64,000 nucleotides of DNA from Gammaproteobacteria bacterium MFB021 (lineage in GTDB: Bacteria > Pseudomonadota > Gammaproteobacteria > Pseudomonadales > Halomonadaceae). The first letter of the stretch is position 1. Each line of letters starts with the position of its first letter. The stretch spans positions 1 to 64,000 of the forward strand of contig JNVT01000105.1 of assembly GCA_000737985.1 (NCBI GenBank), read 5' to 3'. The position numbers were made by a program, and so were the translations under genes. The notes under the pieces are model-generated. The model did not search any database. It had not been told where the DNA came from and saw nothing but the letters and a program-made list of their open reading frames with translations. Shown here piece by piece: positions 9,025 to 15,034 of the stretch.

Positions 9025-9065
9025 TGTACAAAAAACTGCCAGCGCTTGCCGACTTTTCGTACAGA
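9025..9065. repeat. Palindromic intergenic repeat, copy A
   Basis: About 41 bp with outer inverted arms TGTACAAAAA and the near-complement TTTTCGTACA around a core CTGCCAGCGCTTGCCGAC. Two further copies of the same sequence lie in other intergenic gaps of this window (25537-25576 and 60723-60764). It sits in the 201-bp gap between the chain-length-factor-like gene and the ACP gene, where it could attenuate or process the transcript. Confidence 0.8.
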
Positions 9066-9093
9066 CCCTGTGCTTACCTATCGCCGGGCGCGG

Positions 9094-9783
9094 TCAGGCG
9101 TCCGGCGCGAGTGTCCAGGTGCGCCCGGCCATGGGGCAGCTCAGCGGCCCACGCCGCTGCATCAGCCAGTCGATCACATCGAGCGGCTGCAGCGCCTCGC
9201 CGGTGGATTCGGGAGCCGCCGCGAGCGTGAAACGGCGCGCCCCCGGGGTGGGCGTCGTGCCCAGTACGAGGGCCACCGCCGCCGCTGGCGTATGCGGGGC
9301 GAAGTCGGCGAAGCGTGCCGGTACCGGCTGATCGCCGAACACCACTAGCAGGCGTTCGGTACCGTCGCTGAGATACCCCAGCGCCTCGGCCATCAGCGCC
9401 GCCCACTCCGCGCCGCTGGCGGCCACCGCCTGCTGGCTGCGGCGATTGCCGCTGGCGATCGAGTAGACACCGATGATGGCGTTGTGTACCGACAGGCCGA
9501 AACGCGCCGGCGATAGCGGCTCACCGGCATCGATGGCGTAGAGCATCTCCAGCGTGCGCTCGCCGTCGCCGTGGCGTGAGGCGTGCAGCACATCCAGCTC
9601 GGCATCCGGGTCGAGCGCGATCAGCATGTCGCACACGGCGCGGCCGATCAGATTGAGGCGGCGGCGCAGCATCGACGGGATTGCCGTGCCGGCGGGCTTG
9701 GCGCTGGTCTCCAGGCGCGCCTCGCCAGCGGCATCGCGGTGCGGGGTCCAGCCTCGCCACTCCTGAACGAATAGCTCCGTCAT
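9094..9783 (-). CDS. Chain-length-factor-like beta-ketoacyl synthase (Ketoacyl-synt_2 type)
   Basis: 229 aa, half the length of a full ketosynthase. It matches the small N-terminal-only family found in aryl polyene clusters, with features such as SMLRRRLNLIGRAVCDM, DVLHASRHGDGERTLEML and FGLSVHNAIIGVYSIASGN. The segment corresponding to the active-site Cys region has no Cys (SVHNAIIGV), so it is not expected to condense on its own. It is the first visible gene of the operon. A 201-bp gap with repeat copy A separates it from the ACP gene, unlike the overlapping genes downstream. Confidence 0.78.
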   Translation of the reverse strand: MTELFVQEWRGWTPHRDAAGEARLETSAKPAGTAIPSMLRRRLNLIGRAVCDMLIALDPDAELDVLHASRHGDGERTLEMLYAIDAGEPLSPARFGLSVHNAIIGVYSIASGNRRSQQAVAASGAEWAALMAEALGYLSDGTERLLVVFGDQPVPARFADFAPHTPAAAVALVLGTTPTPGARRFTLAAAPESTGEALQPLDVIDWLMQRRGPLSCPMAGRTWTLAPDA

Positions 9784-9934
9784 GCGCGGTATCGACAGTC
9801 CTGGTCGTAAAAACGAGCGTGAAAACGAGTGTTACATCCGTGTCACGGATCGACGCATCATAACGGAAAATGCGTCAGGCTCCGTGCAAGGTTTATGCAT
9901 TTGCGCAGTGTGCGGGGATCAAGCGGGGCGTAAA

Positions 9935-10077
9935 GGAACCACTGCATAAATGCCTGCACGAGCGAATGACTGCGTTGCGCGGTACTCGAAGGCTCGCCTA
10001 ACTTCATGTTATGTCTCGCCTTCTGCGTTCCGTGCGCCTTGCCCTTCATCTCGTTCGGCGATTTATTCAGCGCTTCC
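9935..10077. mobile_element. MITE-like element with imperfect terminal inverted repeats
   Basis: This 143-bp non-coding element starts GGAACCACTGCATAAAT, and the reverse complement of its other end starts GGAAGCGCTGAATAAAT. The similarity continues for about 35 bases (ACGAG in both), and the inner halves also pair weakly, so the whole element can fold into one long hairpin. It is flanked on both sides by the 4-bp direct repeat TAAA (9931-9934 and 10078-10081), the footprint of insertion. It has no transposase. The short frames on it are not gene-like. Confidence 0.72.
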
Positions 10078-10081
10078 TAAA

Positions 10082-10103
10082 GCGCCGGGCCTAGGCCCGG
10101 CGC
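10082..10103. repeat. Perfect 22-bp GC palindrome
   Basis: The bases GCGCCGGGCCT are followed immediately by their exact reverse complement. It abuts the TAAA target duplication of the MITE-like element. It could be an operator, a hairpin or part of the insertion target; no T-tract follows. Confidence 0.8.
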
Positions 10104-10341
10104 GCCCGGGAAGGACGATTCCGCGGGCCTGGCAAGCCTACCCTCAGTCGTCGCGTGCTGACTTGATCTGAGTTAACAAACGGGTGGCGCCGGTCCGGCA
10201 CGCCGCCAACCGAACCATCCCTTTGTCTCTCCGCCACGGCACCCGCTGCGATGGCCGGCTGCATAGTCAATAGACAACCGTAAATTAGCGGAGTCTGCGA
10301 TCCGCCAAGCCTACGCATGCGGATGACGCTTGCCAACCCGA
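10104..10341. other. Gene-free stretch before the regulatory RNA promoter
   Basis: Together with the MITE and palindrome, this completes a gap of about 600 bp between the chain-length-factor-like gene (9783) and the RNA gene. A minus-strand frame here (10091-10360) has low-complexity, basic, protein-unlike content. I see nothing else I can name; the AT-richer part (10255-10350) is where upstream activating sites for the RNA would be expected. Confidence 0.5.
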
Positions 10342-10392
10342 GCGTAAAAATGTTGTACAAGGTTTTTACGCGGTGCTACCATCGTCTAGGTA
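10342..10392 (+). promoter_or_regulatory. Dyad and promoter of the CsrB/RsmZ-like RNA
   Basis: A near-perfect 30-bp dyad lies at 10342-10371: outer arms GCGTAAAAA and TTTTTACGC, centre TTGTACAA, with two mismatched pairs between. The right arm supplies a possible -35 (TTTACG, 10365-10370); a possible -10 (TAGGTA, 10387-10392) follows after 16 bp. Start of transcription would be near 10398, at the base of the first RNA hairpin. The dyad would then centre near -40, suitable for a regulator. It does not fit the classical GacA/UvrY box closely. Confidence 0.5.
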
Positions 10393-10397
10393 AACTT

Positions 10398-10559
10398 AGA
10401 GATCAGGAAGATCTCATGCGCAGGAAGCGCACACGCCAAGGATGGCGTGCCGCCGCAGGGATGCGCGGCAAGACGGCAAGTTGCGATGTCGTCGAGTAGA
10501 TGGTTCGACCCGATAGGTTCTCTTGGATGCCCGGCTTCTCGCTGGGCATTGTTTTTTTG
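10398..10559 (+). ncRNA. CsrB/RsmZ-type CsrA-sequestering small RNA
   Basis: Four consecutive hairpins each present a GGA in the loop: GAGATC-AGGAA-GATCTC (10399-10415), TGCGC-AGGAA-GCGCA (10417-10431), CACGCCA-AGGA-TGGCGTG (10432-10449) and GCCGC-c-GCA-GGGA-TGC-GCGGC (10449-10469). A further TTGGAT precedes a strong Rho-independent terminator ending at about 10559. Loop-displayed (A)GGA motifs plus a terminator, about 160 nt long and with no open frame, are the defining look of the RsmX/Y/Z-CsrB/C RNAs that titrate CsrA/RsmA. The RNA is therefore expected to derepress CsrA targets under a GacA/UvrY-type regulator. The sequence supports the class; the subfamily name cannot be fixed by eye. 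Confidence 0.88.
10526..10559 (+). terminator. Rho-independent terminator of the Csr-type RNA
   Basis: Stem TGCCCGGC with its partner GCTGGGCA around TTCTC, followed by TTG and seven T residues. Confidence 0.92.
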
Positions 10560-10678
10560 TGGGCAGCCGGCGGGCTCCGTTGTCGGGGCGTGCCACTGGT
10601 ACGGCGGATGGTGATGGCAGTGGCGAGGTAGGTAGGTTCTTATTGCTTGGGGTGCGTCATTGACGTATTTTTTGCAGC

Positions 10679-10993
10679 ATGTACACCATCGCAGAAACGG
10701 AAATCTTCAAGGCTGACGCGGCTTCGCTGTGGAGTGACGAAGAACGAGAAGCGTTCTTCGAGTGGTTGGCCAAGAATCCTGAAGCGGGTGACGTCGTCCC
10801 AGGTACGGGCGGTTGTCGCAAGGTGCGTTGGAAACGTCCGGGGACCGGAAAAAGCGGTGGTGTGCGGGTGATCCATTATAACTGCTTGCCGGATGGGAAG
10901 ATTTGGTTGCTGGTGATTTACGCCAAGTCGGTGCGCGGGAATATCCCTCCCCATATCCTCAAGCAAATCAAGGAGGCGCTCGATGGTGCGTGA
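10679..10993 (+). CDS. RelE/HigB-2-type toxin
   Basis: 104 aa with the look of the RelE-superfamily HigB-2 group: DEEREAFFEWLAKNPEAGDV, then GTGGCRKVRW, GKSGGVRVIHY and LLVIYAKSVRGNI. The conserved basic residues of the mRNA interferase (Arg/Lys in RKVRWKRPGTGKSGG) are present, so the toxin looks intact. These toxins cleave mRNA at the ribosome. The toxin gene precedes the antitoxin gene and overlaps it by 11 bp, the typical hig order. No clear Shine-Dalgarno is visible before ATG 10679. Confidence 0.87.
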   Translation: MYTIAETEIFKADAASLWSDEEREAFFEWLAKNPEAGDVVPGTGGCRKVRWKRPGTGKSGGVRVIHYNCLPDGKIWLLVIYAKSVRGNIPPHILKQIKEALDGA

Positions 10994-11276
10994 TGCTGAC
11001 GTCATGACTGGTGAAGAGCTGGGCAATAAGCTGCTGGAGTCCGTGCGCCAGATGAAGCGCGGCGAAGCGGCACGCTTGACCCCGGTAAAGGCCACCAAGG
11101 CCGCTGAAATACGCCACCGCATGGGGCTGTCGCAGCAGGAGTTCGCCGAACTACTGAATGTTAGCCTCGGTACCTTGCGTGGCTGGGAACAAGGCCGCCG
11201 CGAGCCCACGGGTACCGCACGCACCCTGCTGCGTGTGGCTGAAAAGCACCCCGAAGCGCTCCGCGATTTGGCATGA
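10983..11276 (+). CDS. HigA-type antitoxin, XRE-family HTH
   Basis: 97 aa. The C-terminal half is a Cro/C1-type helix-turn-helix (IRHRMGLSQQEFAELLNVSL, then GTLRGWEQGRREPTG), which would bind the operon promoter. The N-terminal part would contact the toxin. AAGGAGG lies just upstream of ATG 10983, inside the toxin gene, so the antitoxin is well translated. The pair sits in an accessory patch between a pigment operon and an ABC importer, consistent with acquisition. Confidence 0.88.
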   Translation: MVRDADVMTGEELGNKLLESVRQMKRGEAARLTPVKATKAAEIRHRMGLSQQEFAELLNVSLGTLRGWEQGRREPTGTARTLLRVAEKHPEALRDLA

Positions 11277-11326
11277 TTCGCCATCGCAGTAGTGGTTTTG
11301 CGTCGCGCCATGTCTGGCGCACCGAT

Positions 11327-11363
11327 AGAAGGCCTGCCCTGCTGGGGTAGGCCTTCTGTTTTA
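11327..11363 (+). terminator. Terminator after the toxin-antitoxin pair
   Basis: A perfect 9-bp stem AGAAGGCCT / AGGCCTTCT encloses a 13-nt loop and is followed by GTTTTAG. It lies 50 bp after the antitoxin stop. Confidence 0.75.
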
Positions 11364-11400
11364 GCGATCTTGAATAAGGTTTGTTCAAGGTATTGGGAAG

Positions 11401-11552
11401 GAAATGTACGTCGCGCGTGCCGTTTCCGGTTGTCAGCGGCTGCACGGATCGTCGACCGGCACCTCGCGCGGGCGGAAGCGGCGGGCGGCGACGTCGACCG
11501 CGATATTGAGCCCGGCGGTGATCAGCAGCAGAAAGAGTACCTGATCGAACAT
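11401..11552 (-). pseudogene. Displaced duplicate of the phnE 3' end (left direct repeat)
   Basis: This 152-bp stretch aligns without gaps to 12811-12962, the real end of the phnE-like gene, with seven mismatches by my count. It contains the last 39 codons of that permease (11433-11552), still open and beginning at an in-frame ATG, with two Ala-to-Val changes. No upstream part of the gene is present, so it is a fragment and not a working permease. It marks the left edge of the 1.26-kb AT-rich insert. Confidence 0.9.
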
Positions 11553-11730
11553 ACAGTATCTCTAAGGAGGTGGCTTGTGTCGACTGGCGGGCGCGGTGCT
11601 CGCGTGTAGCGTGACTATTTCGTGCGCTACGGTCAGATAGCGGTCGAAACTTTGATCGCGGCTTTGAACAATGGGTGGGGCGGCAGAAGGTCGGGTTGAT
11701 GGAACAGTGGTGGAAAGCTTTGAGTTTTTT

Positions 11731-11766
11731 ACAAAATAGACCTTCGGTGCTGGAGGTCTATTTTGT
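11731..11766. terminator. Bidirectional terminator-like hairpin
   Basis: A perfect 12-bp stem (ACAAAATAGACC with GGTCTATTTTGT) closes a 12-nt loop. Its A/T-rich base makes it work-like in both directions. It lies downstream of the 53-aa membrane peptide gene, which is read leftwards. Confidence 0.75.
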
Positions 11767-11830
11767 CATTACTAAGCCGTGAGTCTTAAGGTTATGAAAT
11801 AAATCAATGGCAAGCTAGCTAGATAAGCGG

Positions 11831-11992
11831 TTAGTAAAGGAGGGTTTTTGCTACAATCCAGCCCACTAACAAAGCAGCTGTGATTATCAACACTATGAAG
11901 CATATTGCGCTAGGCGTAGACATGGAGTCCTGCTCAAATATTAGTCTTACGGTATTATAGAAAGTTTTTACATAATTCTCTTTATTTTTCAT
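11831..11992 (-). CDS. Orphan 53-aa single-pass membrane peptide
   Basis: The frame reads MKNKENYVKTFYNTVRLIFE, a short polar stretch, then a clear transmembrane helix (CFIVLIITAALLVGWIVA) and a short basic end KTLLY. AGGAA lies eight bases before ATG 11992, so translation is plausible. The gene is AT-rich, unlike its surroundings, and sits inside the insert bounded by the phnE duplication. N-in/C-out single-helix peptides of this size can be type I-like toxins, small regulators of membrane proteins or phage-derived. I recognise no family and assign no function. Confidence 0.6.
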   Translation of the reverse strand: MKNKENYVKTFYNTVRLIFEQDSMSTPSAICFIVLIITAALLVGWIVAKTLLY

Positions 11993-12529
11993 TGATGGAT
12001 TTCCTTTTTCAAGGCCCTTTTACACTGTCAATTATGCTTGTTTCATAATTTCCCCAGATATAATTTAGGCGGGTTTGTTTTCTGCGACATGCAGTGGCGT
12101 AAATCTATAATACTTCATGCGGGTTGGCAAGATGTTTTTTTACTTGCCGACGGAGTTGTTTTTTATTTGAATTGAAAGGGTTTCAGAGTGCTTTGAATGG
12201 CAAGGCATGCCTCCCCTAAGGGGGTTCGCTGGAATCGATTTAAAAGGTAAAAAAGGCTTAATACGACGGGGCAGGGCGGGCCTGAGCGGTCGCGGTGGCA
12301 GTGTTAGTGTGACCGACTGCTGTACGCTATTGCTTACACGGGCTGGCGCCGATCTGTCGTTCAGCGACCCAGCTGCCGGTCGCTAGGTATAACGTGACAT
12401 TGAAAACAGCCCTGCGGTAGCAGCTCCGCCTTGAGCTTCCAATCCGCTCCCCCCCTCGTGCCGCCCAGCGCTCAAGCGCCGCTCTGTAACACATAACTCA
12501 CGCCCTCCAGCAGACTTACCGAAAGATGC
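11993..12529. other. AT-rich gene-free stretch of the insert
   Basis: Base composition drops sharply here (runs of T and A between 11990 and 12260) and returns to host-like GC after about 12270. I find no open frame of convincing quality. A GTTGGCAAG / CTTGCCGAC hairpin around a T-run lies near 12123-12151, and a TTGACA hexamer in minus orientation at 12027-12032 might serve the 53-aa gene. Otherwise nothing nameable is seen. Confidence 0.5.
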
Positions 12530-12787
12530 TCAATGACTTGCGCTAGGCCAAGGGTCCAATGACACGTTCCATTCACTCTCAATAGCGCTTCGTATCGAGC
12601 GGACGCGCGTTTCGAGCTCGGTCAAGCTCCCATACGTGCCTCGCGGTATTTCAATTTCTTTCGATTTTCCCTTATAGCCTACCCAGATACCCAGCCGGTT
12701 CTCGTAGTCATGGCTTTCCCAGCGGACCTCAAGTGGCCGAAGGGCTTCTTGGAAGATTTTTGCAGCTTCAGCGATGGAGAGTGACAT
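12530..12787 (-). CDS. Orphan 85-aa hypothetical protein
   Basis: 85 aa, no signal peptide or membrane helix. It is predicted mixed alpha/beta: an N-terminal helix (IAEAAKIFQEALRPLEVRW), a strand-rich centre (NRLGIWVGYKGKSKEIEIP) and a second helix (SLTELETRVRSIRSAIESEW). AAAGGA lies about seven bases before ATG 12787. It starts only 55 bp after the phnE stop, so it may be read from the phn operon, and it lies just inside the right boundary of the insert. I do not recognise the family; function unknown. Confidence 0.6.
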   Translation of the reverse strand: MSLSIAEAAKIFQEALRPLEVRWESHDYENRLGIWVGYKGKSKEIEIPRGTYGSLTELETRVRSIRSAIESEWNVSLDPWPSASH

Positions 12788-12810
12788 CAGAAGTCCTTTA
12801 TTTGTACGTC

Positions 12811-12962
12811 GAATTGTACGTCGCGCGGGCCGGGGCCGGTTGTCAGCGGCTGCACGGATCGTCGACCGGCACCTCGCGCGGGCGGAAGCGGCGGGCGGCG
12901 GCGTCGACCGCGATATTGAGCCCGGCGGTGATCAGCAGCAGAAAGAGTGCCTGATCGAACAT
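12811..12962. repeat. Right direct repeat (native phnE 3' end)
   Basis: This is the partner of 11401-11552, about 95% identical over 152 bp. A short tandem TTGTACGTCG (12802-12811 and 12814-12823) spans the junction with the insert. This copy is part of the intact permease gene, so the duplication left the gene whole. Confidence 0.9.
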
Positions 12963-14339
12963 CAGGTATTCGAAGCTGGAGTCGATGTAGAACCCCAAGG
13001 TGGCGACGCCGAGCATGCCCAGCAGGGCGGTCTCGCGCAGGATCACTTCGGCGCGGTAGCACAGCAGTGCCAGCAGGTTGGGATAGAGCCGCGGCAGTAG
13101 CTCGTAGGCGTAGCGCCCCGAGGCCGGCAGCCCGGGCATGCCCGGGGTGAGGCCGTCGGCGTGGCGTGCCACCAGGAAGGCGATCAGCGCGCCGTTGTGC
13201 AGCGCCAGTGCCAGCCACGCCGGCAGCATCGATGGTCCCAAGAGCAGCAGGAAGACGAACGCCAGCATCAGCTCCGGGGTCGAGCGCACCATTACCAGTG
13301 CCAGGCGGCCGAGCCCACGGCTGGCGCGGTTGCCGAAATGGCGGCTGGCCAGCGGCCACAGCAGCAGCGCCAGTACCAGACTCCCCACCATCCCCATCAG
13401 CGCCAGCAGCAGGGTGTTGCCGATTGCCGGCAGCAGGTCCGGCATGTCGCGTACCCAGGCCAGCAGTCCCGTCAGGTCGCCGGCGAGCAGCGGTGCCGGC
13501 CACAGGTCGTGGCTGACGAAGCGCCACAGCAGCGCACCATCGACCTCGGGCAGTGGCCCGAGCCAGTAGAGCCCGGCGATCAGCAGCAGCGGCAGCAGGC
13601 GGCGATGCCCCCACCAGTGCAGCGTCGCGATCAGCAGATAGAAGACCCACAGCAGGGCCCCGGCTTCGCCGAAGCGGCCCTCGCGGAAAGCACTCTCGAG
13701 GTAGAAGCCCAGCGTCGGCAGGCCGACGAAGCCGAGCAGCACGCTGGCGCGCATGGCGCACTCGAAGCGGTAGCGGGTGTAGCTCGCCAGGCGCTCCCAC
13801 ACCAGCGGCAGTTCGGCATAGATGAAGCGTGACAGGCGGCCGGTGCCGGCGGGTAGCGCAGCCGAGGGCGCGCGCGGGGTCAGCTCGAGGATCTCGGCGT
13901 AGACCTTGGCGAAGATCCCGGCATAGGGGATCGCCAGCGCGGCCAGCGCAGTGACCGCCGAGAGCCCGAATACCTGCAGGAACAGCAGCGCCCAGAACAG
14001 CTCGTGGATCGCGCGGACGAAGGCGCACAGCGCGCGCAGCGTGCGTGATCGCGGGAAGACCAGTGCCAGCGGGAACCCCAGCAGTGCGCCGAGGAAGGTA
14101 CCCCACAGCGCCACGCTGACGGTGAGCGCGATGGCGTGGAGCGGGTTCTCCAGGGCCAGCCAGTCCGGCCAGGCCAGGCCGCGGGCCATGCGCCAAAGCT
14201 CCGCCCAGGGGTCGGCGGCGGTGATCTCGAGGTCGGCCAGCGGCAGCAGCAGCAAACACAGTGCCACCAGCGCCAGCGAGCGCCGGGCGAGGGTGAGGCC
14301 GGGGCTGTCACCGCGCAGCCAGCCGGGTGCCGCGCTCAT
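12843..14339 (-). CDS. PhnE-type ABC transporter permease, two fused permease domains
   Basis: 498 aa, about twice the length of a single PhnE. It holds two binding-protein-dependent permease domains, roughly residues 65-240 and 290-480, each with an EAA-like loop (IPYAGIFAKVYAEILE; RAEVILRETALLGMLG). It would form the channel as a single chain with the ATPase encoded 4 bp upstream. The substrate may be phosphonate, phosphite or another oxyanion; the sequence alone does not decide. Its last 39 codons are duplicated 1.4 kb downstream at 11433-11552. Confidence 0.83.
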   Translation of the reverse strand: MSAAPGWLRGDSPGLTLARRSLALVALCLLLLPLADLEITAADPWAELWRMARGLAWPDWLALENPLHAIALTVSVALWGTFLGALLGFPLALVFPRSRTLRALCAFVRAIHELFWALLFLQVFGLSAVTALAALAIPYAGIFAKVYAEILELTPRAPSAALPAGTGRLSRFIYAELPLVWERLASYTRYRFECAMRASVLLGFVGLPTLGFYLESAFREGRFGEAGALLWVFYLLIATLHWWGHRRLLPLLLIAGLYWLGPLPEVDGALLWRFVSHDLWPAPLLAGDLTGLLAWVRDMPDLLPAIGNTLLLALMGMVGSLVLALLLWPLASRHFGNRASRGLGRLALVMVRSTPELMLAFVFLLLLGPSMLPAWLALALHNGALIAFLVARHADGLTPGMPGLPASGRYAYELLPRLYPNLLALLCYRAEVILRETALLGMLGVATLGFYIDSSFEYLMFDQALFLLLITAGLNIAVDAAARRFRPREVPVDDPCSR

Positions 14340-15028
14340 GCGGAGGTGGCGGCGCTGGTCGAGGCGGCCACGGCGTCGGGGTAGAGCGCGTCGAGATCGG
14401 CCAGAGTGAGCTCGCGGCTGGCGGCATCCAGCTGAACCTGGCCGTCGCGTAGCCCGATCACCCGGTCGAAGTGACTCAGCGCCAGGCCGTGCTGATGCAG
14501 CGCGATGACGCTGGTGGCGTGCTGGCGCTGGATCCGCTGCAGCAGACGCAGGGCCTGGTGCGGGTCGACGCTGGCCAGCGGCTCGTCACCCAGGAAGACC
14601 TCACGCTGCTGATAGAGCGCGCGAGCGATCGCCACGCGCTGACGCTGCCCCCCGGAGAGACGCTCCACCGGACGGCGCAGCAGGCCGTCGAGGCCGAGCT
14701 CGGCGCACAGCGCTTCGACCGCCTGCCAGGCGTCGCGATTCGGCCGCAACAGGTTGAGCAGGTTGGCCAGGGCGCCGTGGCGCTCCAGCCGGCCCATATA
14801 GACGTTGTGGTAGACCGAGAGCAGCGGCACCAGGCCGTGGCTCTGCGGGCACCAGGCGGCGTGCGGTTCGAGCCGGGCGCGGATCGCACTCAGCAGAGTC
14901 GACTTGCCGGCACCGCTCTGGCCCAACAGCGCCACCTGCTCGCCGTGTTCCAGGGTCAGCGACAGCCCCGGCAGCACGACCCGGTCGGCGTGCCCCAGGT
15001 CGTCACCGTCGAAGCGAAGGAGCGGCAC
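14336..15028 (-). CDS. PhnC-type ABC transporter ATP-binding protein
   Basis: 230 aa nucleotide-binding subunit. Walker A is GQSGAGKST (near residue 37), the signature is LSGGQRQRVA, Walker B is VFLGDEPLASVD and the switch His is in VIALHQHG. Its stop overlaps the permease start by 4 bp, and it begins 6 bp after the binding-protein gene, so D-C-E form one transcription unit. It powers import by the fused permease. Confidence 0.9.
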   Translation of the reverse strand: MPLLRFDGDDLGHADRVVLPGLSLTLEHGEQVALLGQSGAGKSTLLSAIRARLEPHAAWCPQSHGLVPLLSVYHNVYMGRLERHGALANLLNLLRPNRDAWQAVEALCAELGLDGLLRRPVERLSGGQRQRVAIARALYQQREVFLGDEPLASVDPHQALRLLQRIQRQHATSVIALHQHGLALSHFDRVIGLRDGQVQLDAASRELTLADLDALYPDAVAASTSAATSA

Positions 15029-15034
15029 GCGGTC

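Noticed and set aside
9935-10077. Possible integron attC site (GCCTAAC and an AAC...GTT pair in the MITE)
   Set aside because: Only one core site fits; there is no matching GTTRRRY partner, and the TAAA flanks and long inverted ends fit a MITE better.
10091-10360. Minus-strand frame of 89 codons before the Csr-type RNA
   Set aside because: Unnatural composition, no ribosome site, covers the palindrome and the RNA promoter.
11570-11609. Strong Shine-Dalgarno AAGGAGG followed by GTG and ten codons
   Set aside because: The frame is too short and lacks any other support; chance match next to the duplication edge.
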